Counted from the first letter of the stretch, positions 43,237 to 52,566 are shown. The stretch is 64,000 nucleotides of DNA from an uncultured Lachnospiraceae bacterium (GCA_910579505.1 CAJTTZ010000001.1:186001-250000); one strand, 5' to 3'. The notes: generated by a model from the letters alone, not told the origin. Numbers and translations: made by a program.

Positions 43237-44247
43237 ATGGAGAAAACAATGCCAAACAGAATGATAGAGACAAATCTGATAGAGGAAGATATCAAAATAG
43301 AGGGTTCCTTACGTCCACAGAACCTTGTTGACTATATTGGTCAGGAGAAGGTAAAGGACAATCTCAAGGTCTACATTGAGGCGGCGAAACAGAGGGGAGA
43401 CGCGCTGGACCATGTGCTGTTTTACGGTCCGCCCGGGCTTGGCAAGACGACGCTTGCGGGCATTATCGCCAACGAGATGGGCGTACATATGAAAGTGACA
43501 AGCGGCCCGGCGATAGAGAAACCGGGTGAGATGGCGGCGATTTTAAACAATCTGCAGGAGGGCGATCTGCTCTTTGTGGATGAGATTCACAGATTAAACC
43601 GACAGGTGGAGGAGGTGCTTTATCCCGCCATGGAGGATTACGCCATTGACATTATGATCGGCAAGGGTCCCACAGCCCGTTCCATCCGCCTGGATCTGCC
43701 GCATTTCACGCTGGTTGGGGCGACTACCAGGGCAGGGCTTCTGACTGCGCCGCTCAGAGACCGTTTTGGCATGATTCACAGGCTGGAATTTTACACGGTG
43801 AAGGAGCTTACGGTTATCATCAGACAGTCGGCGAAAAAGCTTGGCGTGGAGATCGATGAGAAGGGCGCCGTGGAACTTGCCAGAAGGAGCCGGGGGACGC
43901 CGCGCCTTGCAAACCGCATTCTGAAGCGGGTGCGGGACTTCGCTCAGGTGAAGTATGACGGTGCGATCACGGAAGAAGTAGCGAAGGTGGCGCTTGACCT
44001 GATGGATGTGGACAAGATGGGACTGGATCATGTGGACAGAAATATTCTGATCACCATGATGGAGAAGTTTAAGGGCGGCCCGGTGGGGCTTGATACGCTG
44101 GCGGCTGCCATCGGCGAGGACGCAGGGACGATAGAGGACGTGTACGAGCCGTATCTGATCCAGAACGGTTTCCTAAACCGCACGCCGAGGGGAAGGATGG
44201 TTACCGATCTTGCTTACCGGCATTTCGGGCTGGAGATGCCGTTCTGA
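43237..44247 (+). CDS. ruvB: Holliday junction branch-migration helicase RuvB
   Basis: The AAA+ motor of RuvAB, 336 residues, normal length. Walker A is GPPGLGKTT (about 64-72), Walker B is FVDEIHRLN, the sensor region is VGATTRAGLLT and the arginine-finger region is LRDRFGMI. A C-terminal winged-helix domain ends in TPRGRMVTDLAYRHFG. The ribosome site (TTAGGTTGTGAT) is weak. ruvA lies 6.4 kb upstream on the same strand with four genes between, two of them on the opposite strand, so it needs its own promoter. A TATGAT in TGC-TATGAT context (about 43195-43200) is a candidate -10. Confidence 0.98.
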   Translation: MEKTMPNRMIETNLIEEDIKIEGSLRPQNLVDYIGQEKVKDNLKVYIEAAKQRGDALDHVLFYGPPGLGKTTLAGIIANEMGVHMKVTSGPAIEKPGEMAAILNNLQEGDLLFVDEIHRLNRQVEEVLYPAMEDYAIDIMIGKGPTARSIRLDLPHFTLVGATTRAGLLTAPLRDRFGMIHRLEFYTVKELTVIIRQSAKKLGVEIDEKGAVELARRSRGTPRLANRILKRVRDFAQVKYDGAITEEVAKVALDLMDVDKMGLDHVDRNILITMMEKFKGGPVGLDTLAAAIGEDAGTIEDVYEPYLIQNGFLNRTPRGRMVTDLAYRHFGLEMPF

Positions 44248-44363
44248 GGAACGGGAAAGAATACTTCCCATACAGCTTCTAAGACAGAATATGGCCAAAG
44301 ATGGAGATTCGGGAACAGAGCGGGGCAATATTTGGCGGTGCGTAAGACTATGGGGGAGAGGCA

Positions 44364-46694
44364 GTGAAAAGGATTACATGGAAGAAAGGGCATAGGGAAA
44401 AGAGCTTTTTACGGAAACGGTTCGTGCAGACGGCTGTTCTTCTGGGCTGTCTCGGTGTACTGCTGTCTGCCGCATACGGATATCTTACGTGGGGAGAGGA
44501 TCCGTCGGCGCTTGTGCAAAAGACATTGAAACCTGTGTCTGATTTCGCTAAGCCGAAAAAGAAGATAAAGATAGGGAAGGAACCGCCGCAGGATGCGGAC
44601 GGCTACTATCTGCTGTCTACAAAAGAGCATTTCATGTGGTTTATATCCAGGGACAGGGATCCGCATACCAATGTCCGCCTTGCCAATGACCTGATTTTAA
44701 ATGACACGGCAGGGTGGGAGAACTGGGCGGACACGCCGCCTGAAAATGAGTATGGGTCAATTCCTAATTATTGCGGGCATTTTGACGGAAACGGTTATGC
44801 TTTGGTGGGATATTATATGGCGTACGGAAGCTGGCTGAGTTGTCCCTTTATGGTGCTGGAGGAGGATGCAAAAGTCACGGACCTCACCATCCGCAACAGC
44901 CTGTTTGTCACTACCTATGAGGACTGTGCATACGAGGATGAAAACGGTCATACGGATGTGGTCACCGCATCCGCGCTCTGCTTTGCCAACTGCGGCGTGA
45001 TCGAGAACTGTAAGGTGTATGCAAAGGTAATCGGCGCGTGGGACGCGGGCGGTATCGTCGGAATCAACTACGGGCAGATGGCTGACTGCAAATTTACGGG
45101 AACCGTGGAGGCGGGAACGGACCAGAGCACTGAAGCGCCCGAAAATACATTTACAAAGCATTCCATGTTTGCGGGCGGCATCTGCCGCTCCAATCTGGGG
45201 AGTATCCAGAACTGCGTCAACGAGGGAAAAGTGACTCTTGGCGTTATCTCCGATTCCTTTTATGTGCATGATTTTGCCGCGGGGGGCATTTCCGGGCAGA
45301 ATGCGGAGGCCGGAAGCATAGATGACTGCGAAAATATAGGAGATGTGACCGGCGCCCAGCTTGCTGGCGGTATCGTGGGCGCAAGCTGGGGCAGCATATA
45401 CAGATGCCAAAACAGCGGGAAGGTTCAAATAGAACAGGCAGAACGGGAATATGCGGAAACGCTGGTTGGCGCGGGCGTCTGTGCCTCCAACGGCGGGACG
45501 GTGGACACCTGTGTCAATACCGGGGATGTTACCGTCAATCAGAAATATCTGACCTTCCTTACGCCCGTTTATGGTGTCGCCTGCAACACCGTAAATCCGG
45601 GAAAAGGTACGATTGAAAACAGTTTTTATCTGGAAGAAAAGGCATCACAGGTTTATCCGCAGCGCGGTGTGAGGAAGCTTTCGTCTGACGAAATACAAAC
45701 GTTTGCCCCATATTTTACCGGGCAAAAACGGTTGGAGCGGGAAGATTTTATGGATTTTATGGGGTTAGTTCCCTATAATCCCGAGACGCAGGACGGCGAC
45801 GGGGATTATGTGCATCTGGGGTTTGGGCCGGCTGAGGATGTGGAGTACGAGGTGGTGGCGGGAGATAATCTCTGGAATATCGCGAAACAGTATTTCGGGG
45901 ACGGACGATATTACCATAATCTGGAGTGGGCAAATCCGGAGATTGCAAAGAAGGGGCTTCGGCCGGGCATGAAGATTACCGTTCCACACAGGGATCTTGC
46001 CGCGGTGCGCCGGTACGACGAGGAAGGGTTCGGATGGGCTTTCTGCGGGATTCCCTCAGGCGAGACGTTTCCGACCCGCTATGTGCTCTCCAAACCGATC
46101 AACTGGTATTACGGCAGCACTGCGTTTGAAGCCGGAGCGGGGCTTGAAACGCTGTGGCCGAAAACGCCGGACGCCGCAGAGTCGGAGGATATCCGCATTT
46201 TTTATCGGATGGACATCAACCCGGACGGGGACTTTTTTGACGGCAGATGGCTGGAAGTGCAGGAAAGCATCAAAAGGACCGCCGCCGCTTACTGGGGAAA
46301 TTCGGCGGATACCTTTGCCTTTGACCGCTTTACACTGGATAACGGGGAAAACCTTTACTGTTATTCCTTTGTGGTGTACAGACTGAATGAAAAACTGGTA
46401 TGTCAGGTCGCTTACCGTCTCAGCGATAACATGCTTGTGGAATATATCGGCGTGCAGCCCCTAAAGCCGCACGAACAAATCGGGGAAAGCCATGACGTGA
46501 TGCTGCGTGTGCCTTACATGGCGGCCTTTGTGGACACCAGCGCAGCGATTGAGGAAGCGCAGTTTGACCCGGAAACCTTTTACGGCAGGGAAGACTGGGA
46601 TTTTCCGCAGCTCCACAATCCTTTCGCCGTCGCGCGTGCGTACGATAAAGAGGCGGAAAGCAGCGACTACATGCTGTTTACGGGAGCGCAGTAA
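44364..46694 (+). CDS. Membrane-anchored GLUG-repeat/LysM protein
   Basis: A 776-residue protein. A basic N-terminus is followed by one membrane helix at about 20-40 (FVQTAVLLGCLGVLLSAAYG), with the rest outside the cell. About 180-380 contains several GLUG-like repeats (AKVIGAWDAGGIVGINYG, ITGQLAGGIVGASWGS-type). A LysM domain lies at about 493-542 (VVAGDNLWNIAKQYFGDG ... PGMKITVP). The C-terminal 230 residues have no recognised domain. The order is that of the secreted protein at 18850, but anchoring differs and sequence identity is low. GTG 44364 follows GGGGGAGAGG. A wall-glycan or surface-binding role is inferred. Confidence 0.82.
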   Translation: MKRITWKKGHREKSFLRKRFVQTAVLLGCLGVLLSAAYGYLTWGEDPSALVQKTLKPVSDFAKPKKKIKIGKEPPQDADGYYLLSTKEHFMWFISRDRDPHTNVRLANDLILNDTAGWENWADTPPENEYGSIPNYCGHFDGNGYALVGYYMAYGSWLSCPFMVLEEDAKVTDLTIRNSLFVTTYEDCAYEDENGHTDVVTASALCFANCGVIENCKVYAKVIGAWDAGGIVGINYGQMADCKFTGTVEAGTDQSTEAPENTFTKHSMFAGGICRSNLGSIQNCVNEGKVTLGVISDSFYVHDFAAGGISGQNAEAGSIDDCENIGDVTGAQLAGGIVGASWGSIYRCQNSGKVQIEQAEREYAETLVGAGVCASNGGTVDTCVNTGDVTVNQKYLTFLTPVYGVACNTVNPGKGTIENSFYLEEKASQVYPQRGVRKLSSDEIQTFAPYFTGQKRLEREDFMDFMGLVPYNPETQDGDGDYVHLGFGPAEDVEYEVVAGDNLWNIAKQYFGDGRYYHNLEWANPEIAKKGLRPGMKITVPHRDLAAVRRYDEEGFGWAFCGIPSGETFPTRYVLSKPINWYYGSTAFEAGAGLETLWPKTPDAAESEDIRIFYRMDINPDGDFFDGRWLEVQESIKRTAAAYWGNSADTFAFDRFTLDNGENLYCYSFVVYRLNEKLVCQVAYRLSDNMLVEYIGVQPLKPHEQIGESHDVMLRVPYMAAFVDTSAAIEEAQFDPETFYGREDWDFPQLHNPFAVARAYDKEAESSDYMLFTGAQ

Positions 46695-46758
46695 CCGTCT
46701 TTATGCGTGATTCGGTATAAAATATTACGAAAATGTTACATATCAGGGAAAGTAGGAC

Positions 46759-46787
46759 TTGAAATTCCGCCATGAGACGGCTATAAT
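46759..46787 (+). promoter_or_regulatory. Sigma-A promoter of zapA
   Basis: TTGAAA (46759-46764), a 17-nt spacer and TATAAT (46782-46787). It leaves a leader of about 128 nt before the zapA start at 46921. Confidence 0.78.
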
Positions 46788-46816
46788 GGGAGTGATAGTA
46801 TATGTAAAGGTTGAGA

Positions 46817-46864
46817 AGAATCCGGCCTCTTTGCCTAAGGCAAAACTGGAATAGGTCGGATTCT
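46817..46864 (+). ncRNA. Structured leader RNA upstream of zapA
   Basis: AGAATCCGGCC (46817-46827) pairs with GGTCGGATTCT (46854-46864) over 11 positions with one G-U. Inside is a second hairpin, TTTGCC-taa-GGCAAA (46830-46844), with CTGGAATA as the single-stranded side. A further short pairing (GGAG with CTCC, about 46905-46919) could cover the zapA ribosome site. It does not match a riboswitch class I recognise. Autonomous sRNA or leader control are both possible. Confidence 0.5.
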
Positions 46865-46920
46865 GTAACTGTGAAGCAGAAGGCTGAATGGTTACGGTGA
46901 AGCGATGGAGGGGCGCTCCT

Positions 46921-47331
46921 ATGTCAACAAAGACAGATACAGAAGTGATTATCGCCGGCAAGGTTTTTACGCTGAGCGGTTATGAGAGTGAGGAGTACCT
47001 GCAGAAGGTGGCGTCCTACATAAACAATAAAATAGCCGAGTACAACAAGATTGACAGTTTCAGACGGCAGCCGATGGACACGCAGAATGTGCTGCTGCAG
47101 CTCAACATCGCGGATGATTATTTTAAGGCAAAGAAGCAGATCAGTATTCTGGAAGAGGATTTAAAAAGTAAGAACGACGAGGTTTACGCGTTGAAACATG
47201 ATCTGATCGCGGCGCAGATGAAACTGGAAAATATGGAGAAAAGCGTAAAGAGCCTTCAGCAGGAGGCCACTGAAAACGCGAAGCAGATCGTGCGCATGGA
47301 GACGGAGCTGAAGGAGCGCAAAGGGAAATAA
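46921..47331 (+). CDS. zapA: Cell-division protein ZapA
   Basis: A 136-residue ZapA homologue, which binds FtsZ and promotes bundling at the division site. The N-terminal domain (TDTEVIIAGKVFTLSGYESEEYLQKVASYINNKI) is diagnostic. A long coiled coil follows (about 60-136), longer than in the shortest ZapA proteins. ATG 46921 is supported by GGAGGGG; an in-frame ATG at 46888 lacks a ribosome site. It has its own promoter, a structured leader and a strong terminator, so it is monocistronic. Confidence 0.92.
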   Translation: MSTKTDTEVIIAGKVFTLSGYESEEYLQKVASYINNKIAEYNKIDSFRRQPMDTQNVLLQLNIADDYFKAKKQISILEEDLKSKNDEVYALKHDLIAAQMKLENMEKSVKSLQQEATENAKQIVRMETELKERKGK

Positions 47332-47349
47332 CAGAACAGCAAACAGTTT

Positions 47350-47377
47350 GGAGCAGATCCCAGGGTCTGCTCCTTTT
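47350..47377 (+). terminator. Intrinsic terminator of zapA
   Basis: GGAGCAGA (47350-47357) pairs with TCTGCTCC (47366-47373) around an 8-nt loop, followed by TTTT. Confidence 0.88.
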
Positions 47378-47438
47378 ACTCGATAGAAAATTGCGACAGA
47401 GCAAATCATTCTTGCGATGGAAGAAGTGGAGACGGATT

Positions 47439-49742
47439 ATGGGAGAACGTGTGGAGCTGCTTGCTCCTGCAGGGAGCTACGAAGCCTTTCTGGGTGCGGT
47501 AAACGCCGGGGCGGATGCGGTATATCTGGGCGGACAGCGCTTTGGCGCCCGCGCATACGCGGACAATTTCACAACGGAGGAGATTGTCCGCGCGCTTTGC
47601 GTTGCCCATTTTTACGGAAAAAGGATATACCTGACGGTGAACACGCTGTTGAAGGAGCGGGAGATGGCGGATCTTTTCGAATATCTTATGCCTTTTTACG
47701 AGGCGGGGCTAGACGGCGTGATCGTACAGGATTTCGGTGTTTTTCGCTATATCAGGGAGCACTTTCCGGGGCTTCCCCTGCATGTGAGCACCCAGATGAC
47801 GGTGACAGGCGCGCGCGGGGCGTCGCTTTTAAAGGAGCAGGGGGCGGTCCGCATCGTGCCGGCAAGGGAGCTCTCGCTGGAGGAAGTGAGGAAAATCCGG
47901 GAAGAGGCGGGTGTGGAGGTTGAGAGTTTTATTCACGGCGCCATGTGCTACTGCTATTCGGGGCAGTGCCTGTTCAGCAGTATTTTAGGCGGCAGGAGCG
48001 GGAACAGGGGACGGTGTGCCCAGCCGTGCAGACTGCCCTATGAGATTTACAGTGGGAAAAAACAGCTTTCCGGGAGCGGGTATCCCCTGAGCCTGAAAGA
48101 TATGTGCACATTGGAGTATCTGCCGTCGCTTCTTGAGGCGGGAATCGACTCGTTTAAGATTGAGGGGCGGATGAAGCGTCCGGAATATGCGGCGGGCGTT
48201 ACCGCGGTGTACCGCAAGTACATCGACCTCTATTACCGGGAAGGGGCGGACGTTTACCGGGTGGAGCCGGAGGATATGGACAGGCTCCGCAGACTTTATA
48301 TACGCAGTGAGATTCAGACAGGCTACTACGAGCGGCGATGCGGAAAAGAGATGGTCACAATGGAAAAGCCCGGCTATGAGGGCTGTGACGGGACACTGCT
48401 TACGGAAATACGTGAAAGATACATCAGGGAGCCGGAGAAAATGCCGGTGAGGATGCGGGCGGTTGTGCGGGAAGGAGAACCTCTGTGTCTGCGCGTTATG
48501 GCGGACAGAAGCCGGACGGGGGCGTGCTCTGTGACGGATGGAGAGCGCACGGAGACGGCATGTCTGATGGCTGAGGTCACGGGAGACGAGGTGCAGACTG
48601 CGAAAAACGCGCCTCTTTCCGCAGAGGAAGTGAAGAAACGGCTCTGTAAGACCGGGGACAGCCTCCTGACGGTGACAGACTGCGAGGTTTCCATGGAGGG
48701 GGCGTGTTTTGTCCCTGTCCGTGCCTTGAATGAACTGCGGCGGACGGCTGTGGAGGCATTTGAGGCGGTTGTGTCGGAGAGTTTTGGGATATCCGGGCGG
48801 CGACAGGCGGGTTCGCGCCCTGAAAAAGAGTCTGATATCGGGAGAGGATTAGACCGACTGAGTCAGTCGAAGGAAAATGACGCTTGTGAGAAATCTGCCG
48901 TCGATGTGACGGCAAGCACCATCGGACAGCTGCGGGCTGTCCTTGCGTGGGGCGGCTGCAGACGGATTTATATAGACGGCGACCTTTTTTGGGAGTCCTA
49001 TGGGGAAATCATGGAGATGGCAGGGGCGGCTTTCCGGGAGCGGAATGCCGGGGGAATGCCGGTCTTTTATCTGGCGCTTCCCTATATTCTGAGGGAGCGG
49101 GACGAAGCTTATCTGCAGCGGCTTTCGAAGCAGCTGGAACAGGCGGGAACATTCGTGCGGGGCTTTCTTGTCCGCAGTCTGGAAGGGCTGGCATGGGTGC
49201 GGCGTATTTCATCGGATTGTGCGGAGGGCCGCAGCGCTTATGAGATCATACCAGACGCGGGGCTTTACTGCTTCAATGCGGATGCGCTGCGGTTTCTCCA
49301 CGATTTTACGGAGGAGATTACGCTTCCCTATGAATTGAACGCGGGGGAGGCGGCACATCTTGTGCGGGCGGCAAAAGAGCGGGGCATGCGTGCGACGCTG
49401 GCTGTCTATGGCCGGATTCCCATGATGATTACGGCGAACTGCCTGAAAAATACGGCGGGGCTTTGCGGCCTGAAAGAGGGGGAAATACGGCGGTTTGCGC
49501 TGAAAGACAGACGGGGCAGCACATTTCCTGTGGAGATAAACTGCGAACACTGCTATAATATCATATATAATTGTGTCCCTTACTCCCTGCACAGCGCAAA
49601 GAAGGAGCGGGATAGAATCGCCGCGGACGCGCTGCGCTATGATTTTACGGTGGAGGACGGGGCACAGTGCGTAAAGATTTTAGAAGGGAAATTTCCCTTT
49701 GCGGACTATACGACAGGGCATTGTAAAAGAGGCGTCGATTAA
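47439..49742 (+). CDS. U32 family peptidase-like protein (RlhA/DUF3656 type)
   Basis: A 767-residue member of peptidase family U32. The N-terminal domain (about 1-280) begins VELLAPAGSYEAFLGAVNAG and contains the cysteine cluster HGAMCYCYSGQCLFSS with RGRCAQPCRLPYE, ligands of an iron-sulfur centre in characterised relatives. The later part (about 380-640) is the DUF3656-like region. The closest characterised relative by build is E. coli RlhA, which hydroxylates 23S rRNA C2501, so an RNA-modifying role is more likely than proteolysis. ATG 47439 follows GTGGAGACGG. It precedes the RodA gene by 2 nt, so the three genes are an operon. Confidence 0.87.
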   Translation: MGERVELLAPAGSYEAFLGAVNAGADAVYLGGQRFGARAYADNFTTEEIVRALCVAHFYGKRIYLTVNTLLKEREMADLFEYLMPFYEAGLDGVIVQDFGVFRYIREHFPGLPLHVSTQMTVTGARGASLLKEQGAVRIVPARELSLEEVRKIREEAGVEVESFIHGAMCYCYSGQCLFSSILGGRSGNRGRCAQPCRLPYEIYSGKKQLSGSGYPLSLKDMCTLEYLPSLLEAGIDSFKIEGRMKRPEYAAGVTAVYRKYIDLYYREGADVYRVEPEDMDRLRRLYIRSEIQTGYYERRCGKEMVTMEKPGYEGCDGTLLTEIRERYIREPEKMPVRMRAVVREGEPLCLRVMADRSRTGACSVTDGERTETACLMAEVTGDEVQTAKNAPLSAEEVKKRLCKTGDSLLTVTDCEVSMEGACFVPVRALNELRRTAVEAFEAVVSESFGISGRRQAGSRPEKESDIGRGLDRLSQSKENDACEKSAVDVTASTIGQLRAVLAWGGCRRIYIDGDLFWESYGEIMEMAGAAFRERNAGGMPVFYLALPYILRERDEAYLQRLSKQLEQAGTFVRGFLVRSLEGLAWVRRISSDCAEGRSAYEIIPDAGLYCFNADALRFLHDFTEEITLPYELNAGEAAHLVRAAKERGMRATLAVYGRIPMMITANCLKNTAGLCGLKEGEIRRFALKDRRGSTFPVEINCEHCYNIIYNCVPYSLHSAKKERDRIAADALRYDFTVEDGAQCVKILEGKFPFADYTTGHCKRGVD

Positions 49743-49744
49743 TT

Positions 49745-51145
49745 ATGGAGCTGTATATCACAGAGCTTTCTAAATATTTTATTACGTTGTTTATCGCCTG
49801 TTATACGCTGGAATGTTTTCTGGTGTTTCGGTTTCAGGAGGAGGAGCGGCGTAAAGCCGGGTATTTCCGCCAGAACATCTGGATGTTTCTGGTGCATTTT
49901 TCGTGTTTTCTGGTGATCTGCTTCGAGACGGGGAAGATCGAGTATCTGCTCTTTTATGTGCTGCAGCAGATTCTCCTTTTTTCAACGGTCATGCTGTTTC
50001 GCATGATATACCCGAAGGGGAATCTTCTGATTATCAACAATATGTGTATGCTCCTTAGTATCGGCTTTGTCATTCTCACAAGGTTGTCCTATGAGCGGGC
50101 GATCAAGCAGTTTTTCATTGTGACGGCGTCCATCATAATCGGTATGGCAGTTCCCTTCTTTATCCGAAACCTGAAATTCTTAAAGAGCCTGACCTGGGTT
50201 TACGCGGGTGTGGGCATTGCGGCGCTTGGCGTGGTGCTGATCCTGGGTTCGGTCACTTACGGGTCGAAGATATCCTACTCGGTGGCAGGGGTGACTTTCC
50301 AGCCCTCGGAGTTTGTAAAGATTGTATTCGTCTTTTTCGTGGCAAGCGCGTTTAGCGAAACGTGGGATTTCCTGCGCGTAGCGGTGACGGCGGTGCTGGC
50401 GGGCGCCCATGTGCTGATTCTGGTGGCGTCTAAGGACCTGGGGAGCGCGCTGATCTTCTTTGTGGTATATGTGCTCATGGCGTTTATCGCCACAGGCAGA
50501 TGGATTTATCTGTTTCTCGGCGTGGCAGGCGGCGCAGGGGCGGCGGTGGTCGCCTATCAGATGTTTAGCCATGTGCAGGTGCGTGTACAGGCGTGGCGTG
50601 ATCCGTTCAGCTGTATTGACGACGCGGGATTCCAGATTACCCAGTCCCTGTTTGGTATCAGCAGCGGCGGGTGGTTCGGACTGGGGCTTTTCCGGGGAAA
50701 TCCCACGTCGATTCCGCTTGTGGAGGCGGACTTTGTCTTCTCGGCGGTGGCGGAGGAACTGGGCATTTTATTTTCCATGTGCCTGATACTGATCTGCATC
50801 AGCAGTTTTATCATGTGCATGAACATTGCCTTAAAGCTTCAGGACCGGTTTTACAGGCTGATCGCCTTCGGGCTTGGCGTGACATACATTTTTCAGGTGT
50901 TTTTGACCGTTGGCGGGGGAACGAAGTTTATCCCCATGACGGGTGTGACACTGCCGTTTATCAGTTACGGCGGCAGTTCGGTATTGACTACGTTGGTCAT
51001 GTTCTTTATTATAGAGGGACTTTATATTATCAGACGGGACGAAGGAGACAGACGTGCCAAGAACAGAAAACGAAAAAACAGAAAGAAGAGAGAGCGGAGA
51101 GCGGGAGACGAACCGCAGGACAGGGAAGACGAGGAAGAAGCGTAA
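49745..51145 (+). CDS. FtsW/RodA/SpoVE family glycosyltransferase
   Basis: A SEDS peptidoglycan glycan polymerase of 466 residues with about ten membrane helices. Family motifs are present: VAGVTFQPSEFVKIVFVFFV, ASKDLGSALIFFVVYVLMAF, and near the C-terminus GGGTKFIPMTGVTLPFISYG. The last 40 residues are an unusual Arg/Lys/Glu-rich tail. The downstream PBP gene starts within it, an overlap of 92 nt in another frame. Pairing with a PBP of class B suggests the RodA-PBP2 elongation pair or a sporulation counterpart. It follows the U32 gene by 2 nt. Confidence 0.9.
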   Translation: MELYITELSKYFITLFIACYTLECFLVFRFQEEERRKAGYFRQNIWMFLVHFSCFLVICFETGKIEYLLFYVLQQILLFSTVMLFRMIYPKGNLLIINNMCMLLSIGFVILTRLSYERAIKQFFIVTASIIIGMAVPFFIRNLKFLKSLTWVYAGVGIAALGVVLILGSVTYGSKISYSVAGVTFQPSEFVKIVFVFFVASAFSETWDFLRVAVTAVLAGAHVLILVASKDLGSALIFFVVYVLMAFIATGRWIYLFLGVAGGAGAAVVAYQMFSHVQVRVQAWRDPFSCIDDAGFQITQSLFGISSGGWFGLGLFRGNPTSIPLVEADFVFSAVAEELGILFSMCLILICISSFIMCMNIALKLQDRFYRLIAFGLGVTYIFQVFLTVGGGTKFIPMTGVTLPFISYGGSSVLTTLVMFFIIEGLYIIRRDEGDRRAKNRKRKNRKKRERRAGDEPQDREDEEEA

Positions 51146-52541
51146 CCGGCAGATTATGACGGTCACCTGGTTCTTTGTGGGTCTGTTTTTTGTGATGATG
51201 GGCTACACGTGCCATTACGCGGTCACCCACAGACAGACGCTGATGAATAACAGCTACAACACGAGGCAGGAGATTCTGGTCGCACAGAACAGAAGGGGAA
51301 CAATCTATGCGGCGGGCGGCCAGATTCTGGCGGAGACGGCGACTGACGAGGAAGGGGAGGAAGTCCGGGTGTATCCTTACGCCAATATGTTCTCCCATGC
51401 GGTCGGCTATGCCTCCAACGGCAGATACGGCATAGAGGCGCAGGCAAATTATTACCTGATTAACTCCAACACCAGACTCTCCGAGAAAGTGGCAAACGAT
51501 GTGGAGGGGAAAAAGTATCCGGGCGACAGTGTAATTACTACGCTGGACGTGGATTTACAGCAGATTGCCTACGATTCCCTCGGCATTTACAGCGGGGCGG
51601 TGATCGTTTCGGAGCCGTCCACGGGGCGGATCCTTGCCATGGTGTCGAAGCCGGACTTTGACCCGAATGAGATTGACGCCATCTGGGACGGGCTGATTGC
51701 CGACAAGGAGAGCAGCGTTTTGCTAAACCGGGTGACGCAGGGGCTATACCCGCCCGGTTCCACCTTTAAGATTGTGACGGCGCTGGAATATGTCAGGGAA
51801 AATATTGACTCATACAGTCAGTTTAAGTTCCAGTGCGGCGGCAGCTTCACCCACGGGGAGGAGAAGATCAACTGTTATCATGGCACGGCGCACGGAAGCG
51901 AGGACTTTTCCAAAGCTTTCGCAAAGTCCTGCAATTCCGCTTTTGCCAGCATCGGCCTTTCCCTTGACCGGGAGAAATTTGGCGATACGCTTGACGATCT
52001 GCTGTTTAACCGGGAACTGAAGGTGGATTTTGCCTACAACCAGAGTAAACTTGTCATAGATGCGGATACAACCGATGCGGATGTGATGCAGGCGGCTATC
52101 GGACAGGGAACCACGCAGATGACGCCCCTGCAGCTCAATATGATTACCTGCGCCATCGCAAACGGCGGCACGCTGATGAAGCCGTATCTTCTGGAACGGG
52201 TGGAAACAAGTGACAAAACGGTGGTCAAACAGTTTACCCCGGGTTCCTACAAGCGGCTTATGAGCGAGGAGGAAGCGCAGATCATGACGGGGCTGATGGA
52301 GGAAGTGGTAAAGAGCGGTACGGGCACCAAGCTTTCCGGGCTCTCCTACACGGCGGCAGGAAAGACCGGCTCAGCGGAATATAATAAGGTTAAGACGGAT
52401 TCCCACGCATGGTTTACAGGCTTTGCCCCGGCGGAGGAACCGCAGGTGTGCGTGACGATCATCATAGAAGGTGCGGGCAGCGGCGGAGACTACGCGGTGC
52501 CCATTGCAAAGCGGATCCTGGACGCCTGCTTTGCGGACTAG
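51054..52541 (+). CDS. Class B penicillin-binding protein (PBP2/PbpA-like)
   Basis: A 495-residue transpeptidase that cross-links peptidoglycan together with the SEDS partner. A basic N-terminal tail is followed by one membrane helix (about 37-58). The three active-site motifs are in order: STFK in GSTFKIVTA, SCN in KSCNSAF, and KTG in AGKTGSAEY. The N-terminal dimerisation module is short compared with typical PBP2. The start GTG 51054 is supported by GAAGGAGA at 6 nt; the alternative ATG 51156 (just before the helix) lacks one. The overlap of 92 nt with the RodA gene suggests translational coupling. Confidence 0.88.
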   Translation: MPRTENEKTERRESGERETNRRTGKTRKKRNRQIMTVTWFFVGLFFVMMGYTCHYAVTHRQTLMNNSYNTRQEILVAQNRRGTIYAAGGQILAETATDEEGEEVRVYPYANMFSHAVGYASNGRYGIEAQANYYLINSNTRLSEKVANDVEGKKYPGDSVITTLDVDLQQIAYDSLGIYSGAVIVSEPSTGRILAMVSKPDFDPNEIDAIWDGLIADKESSVLLNRVTQGLYPPGSTFKIVTALEYVRENIDSYSQFKFQCGGSFTHGEEKINCYHGTAHGSEDFSKAFAKSCNSAFASIGLSLDREKFGDTLDDLLFNRELKVDFAYNQSKLVIDADTTDADVMQAAIGQGTTQMTPLQLNMITCAIANGGTLMKPYLLERVETSDKTVVKQFTPGSYKRLMSEEEAQIMTGLMEEVVKSGTGTKLSGLSYTAAGKTGSAEYNKVKTDSHAWFTGFAPAEEPQVCVTIIIEGAGSGGDYAVPIAKRILDACFAD

Positions 52542-52566
52542 AGTGAAAGGAAGCTCTGCCGCGCAC

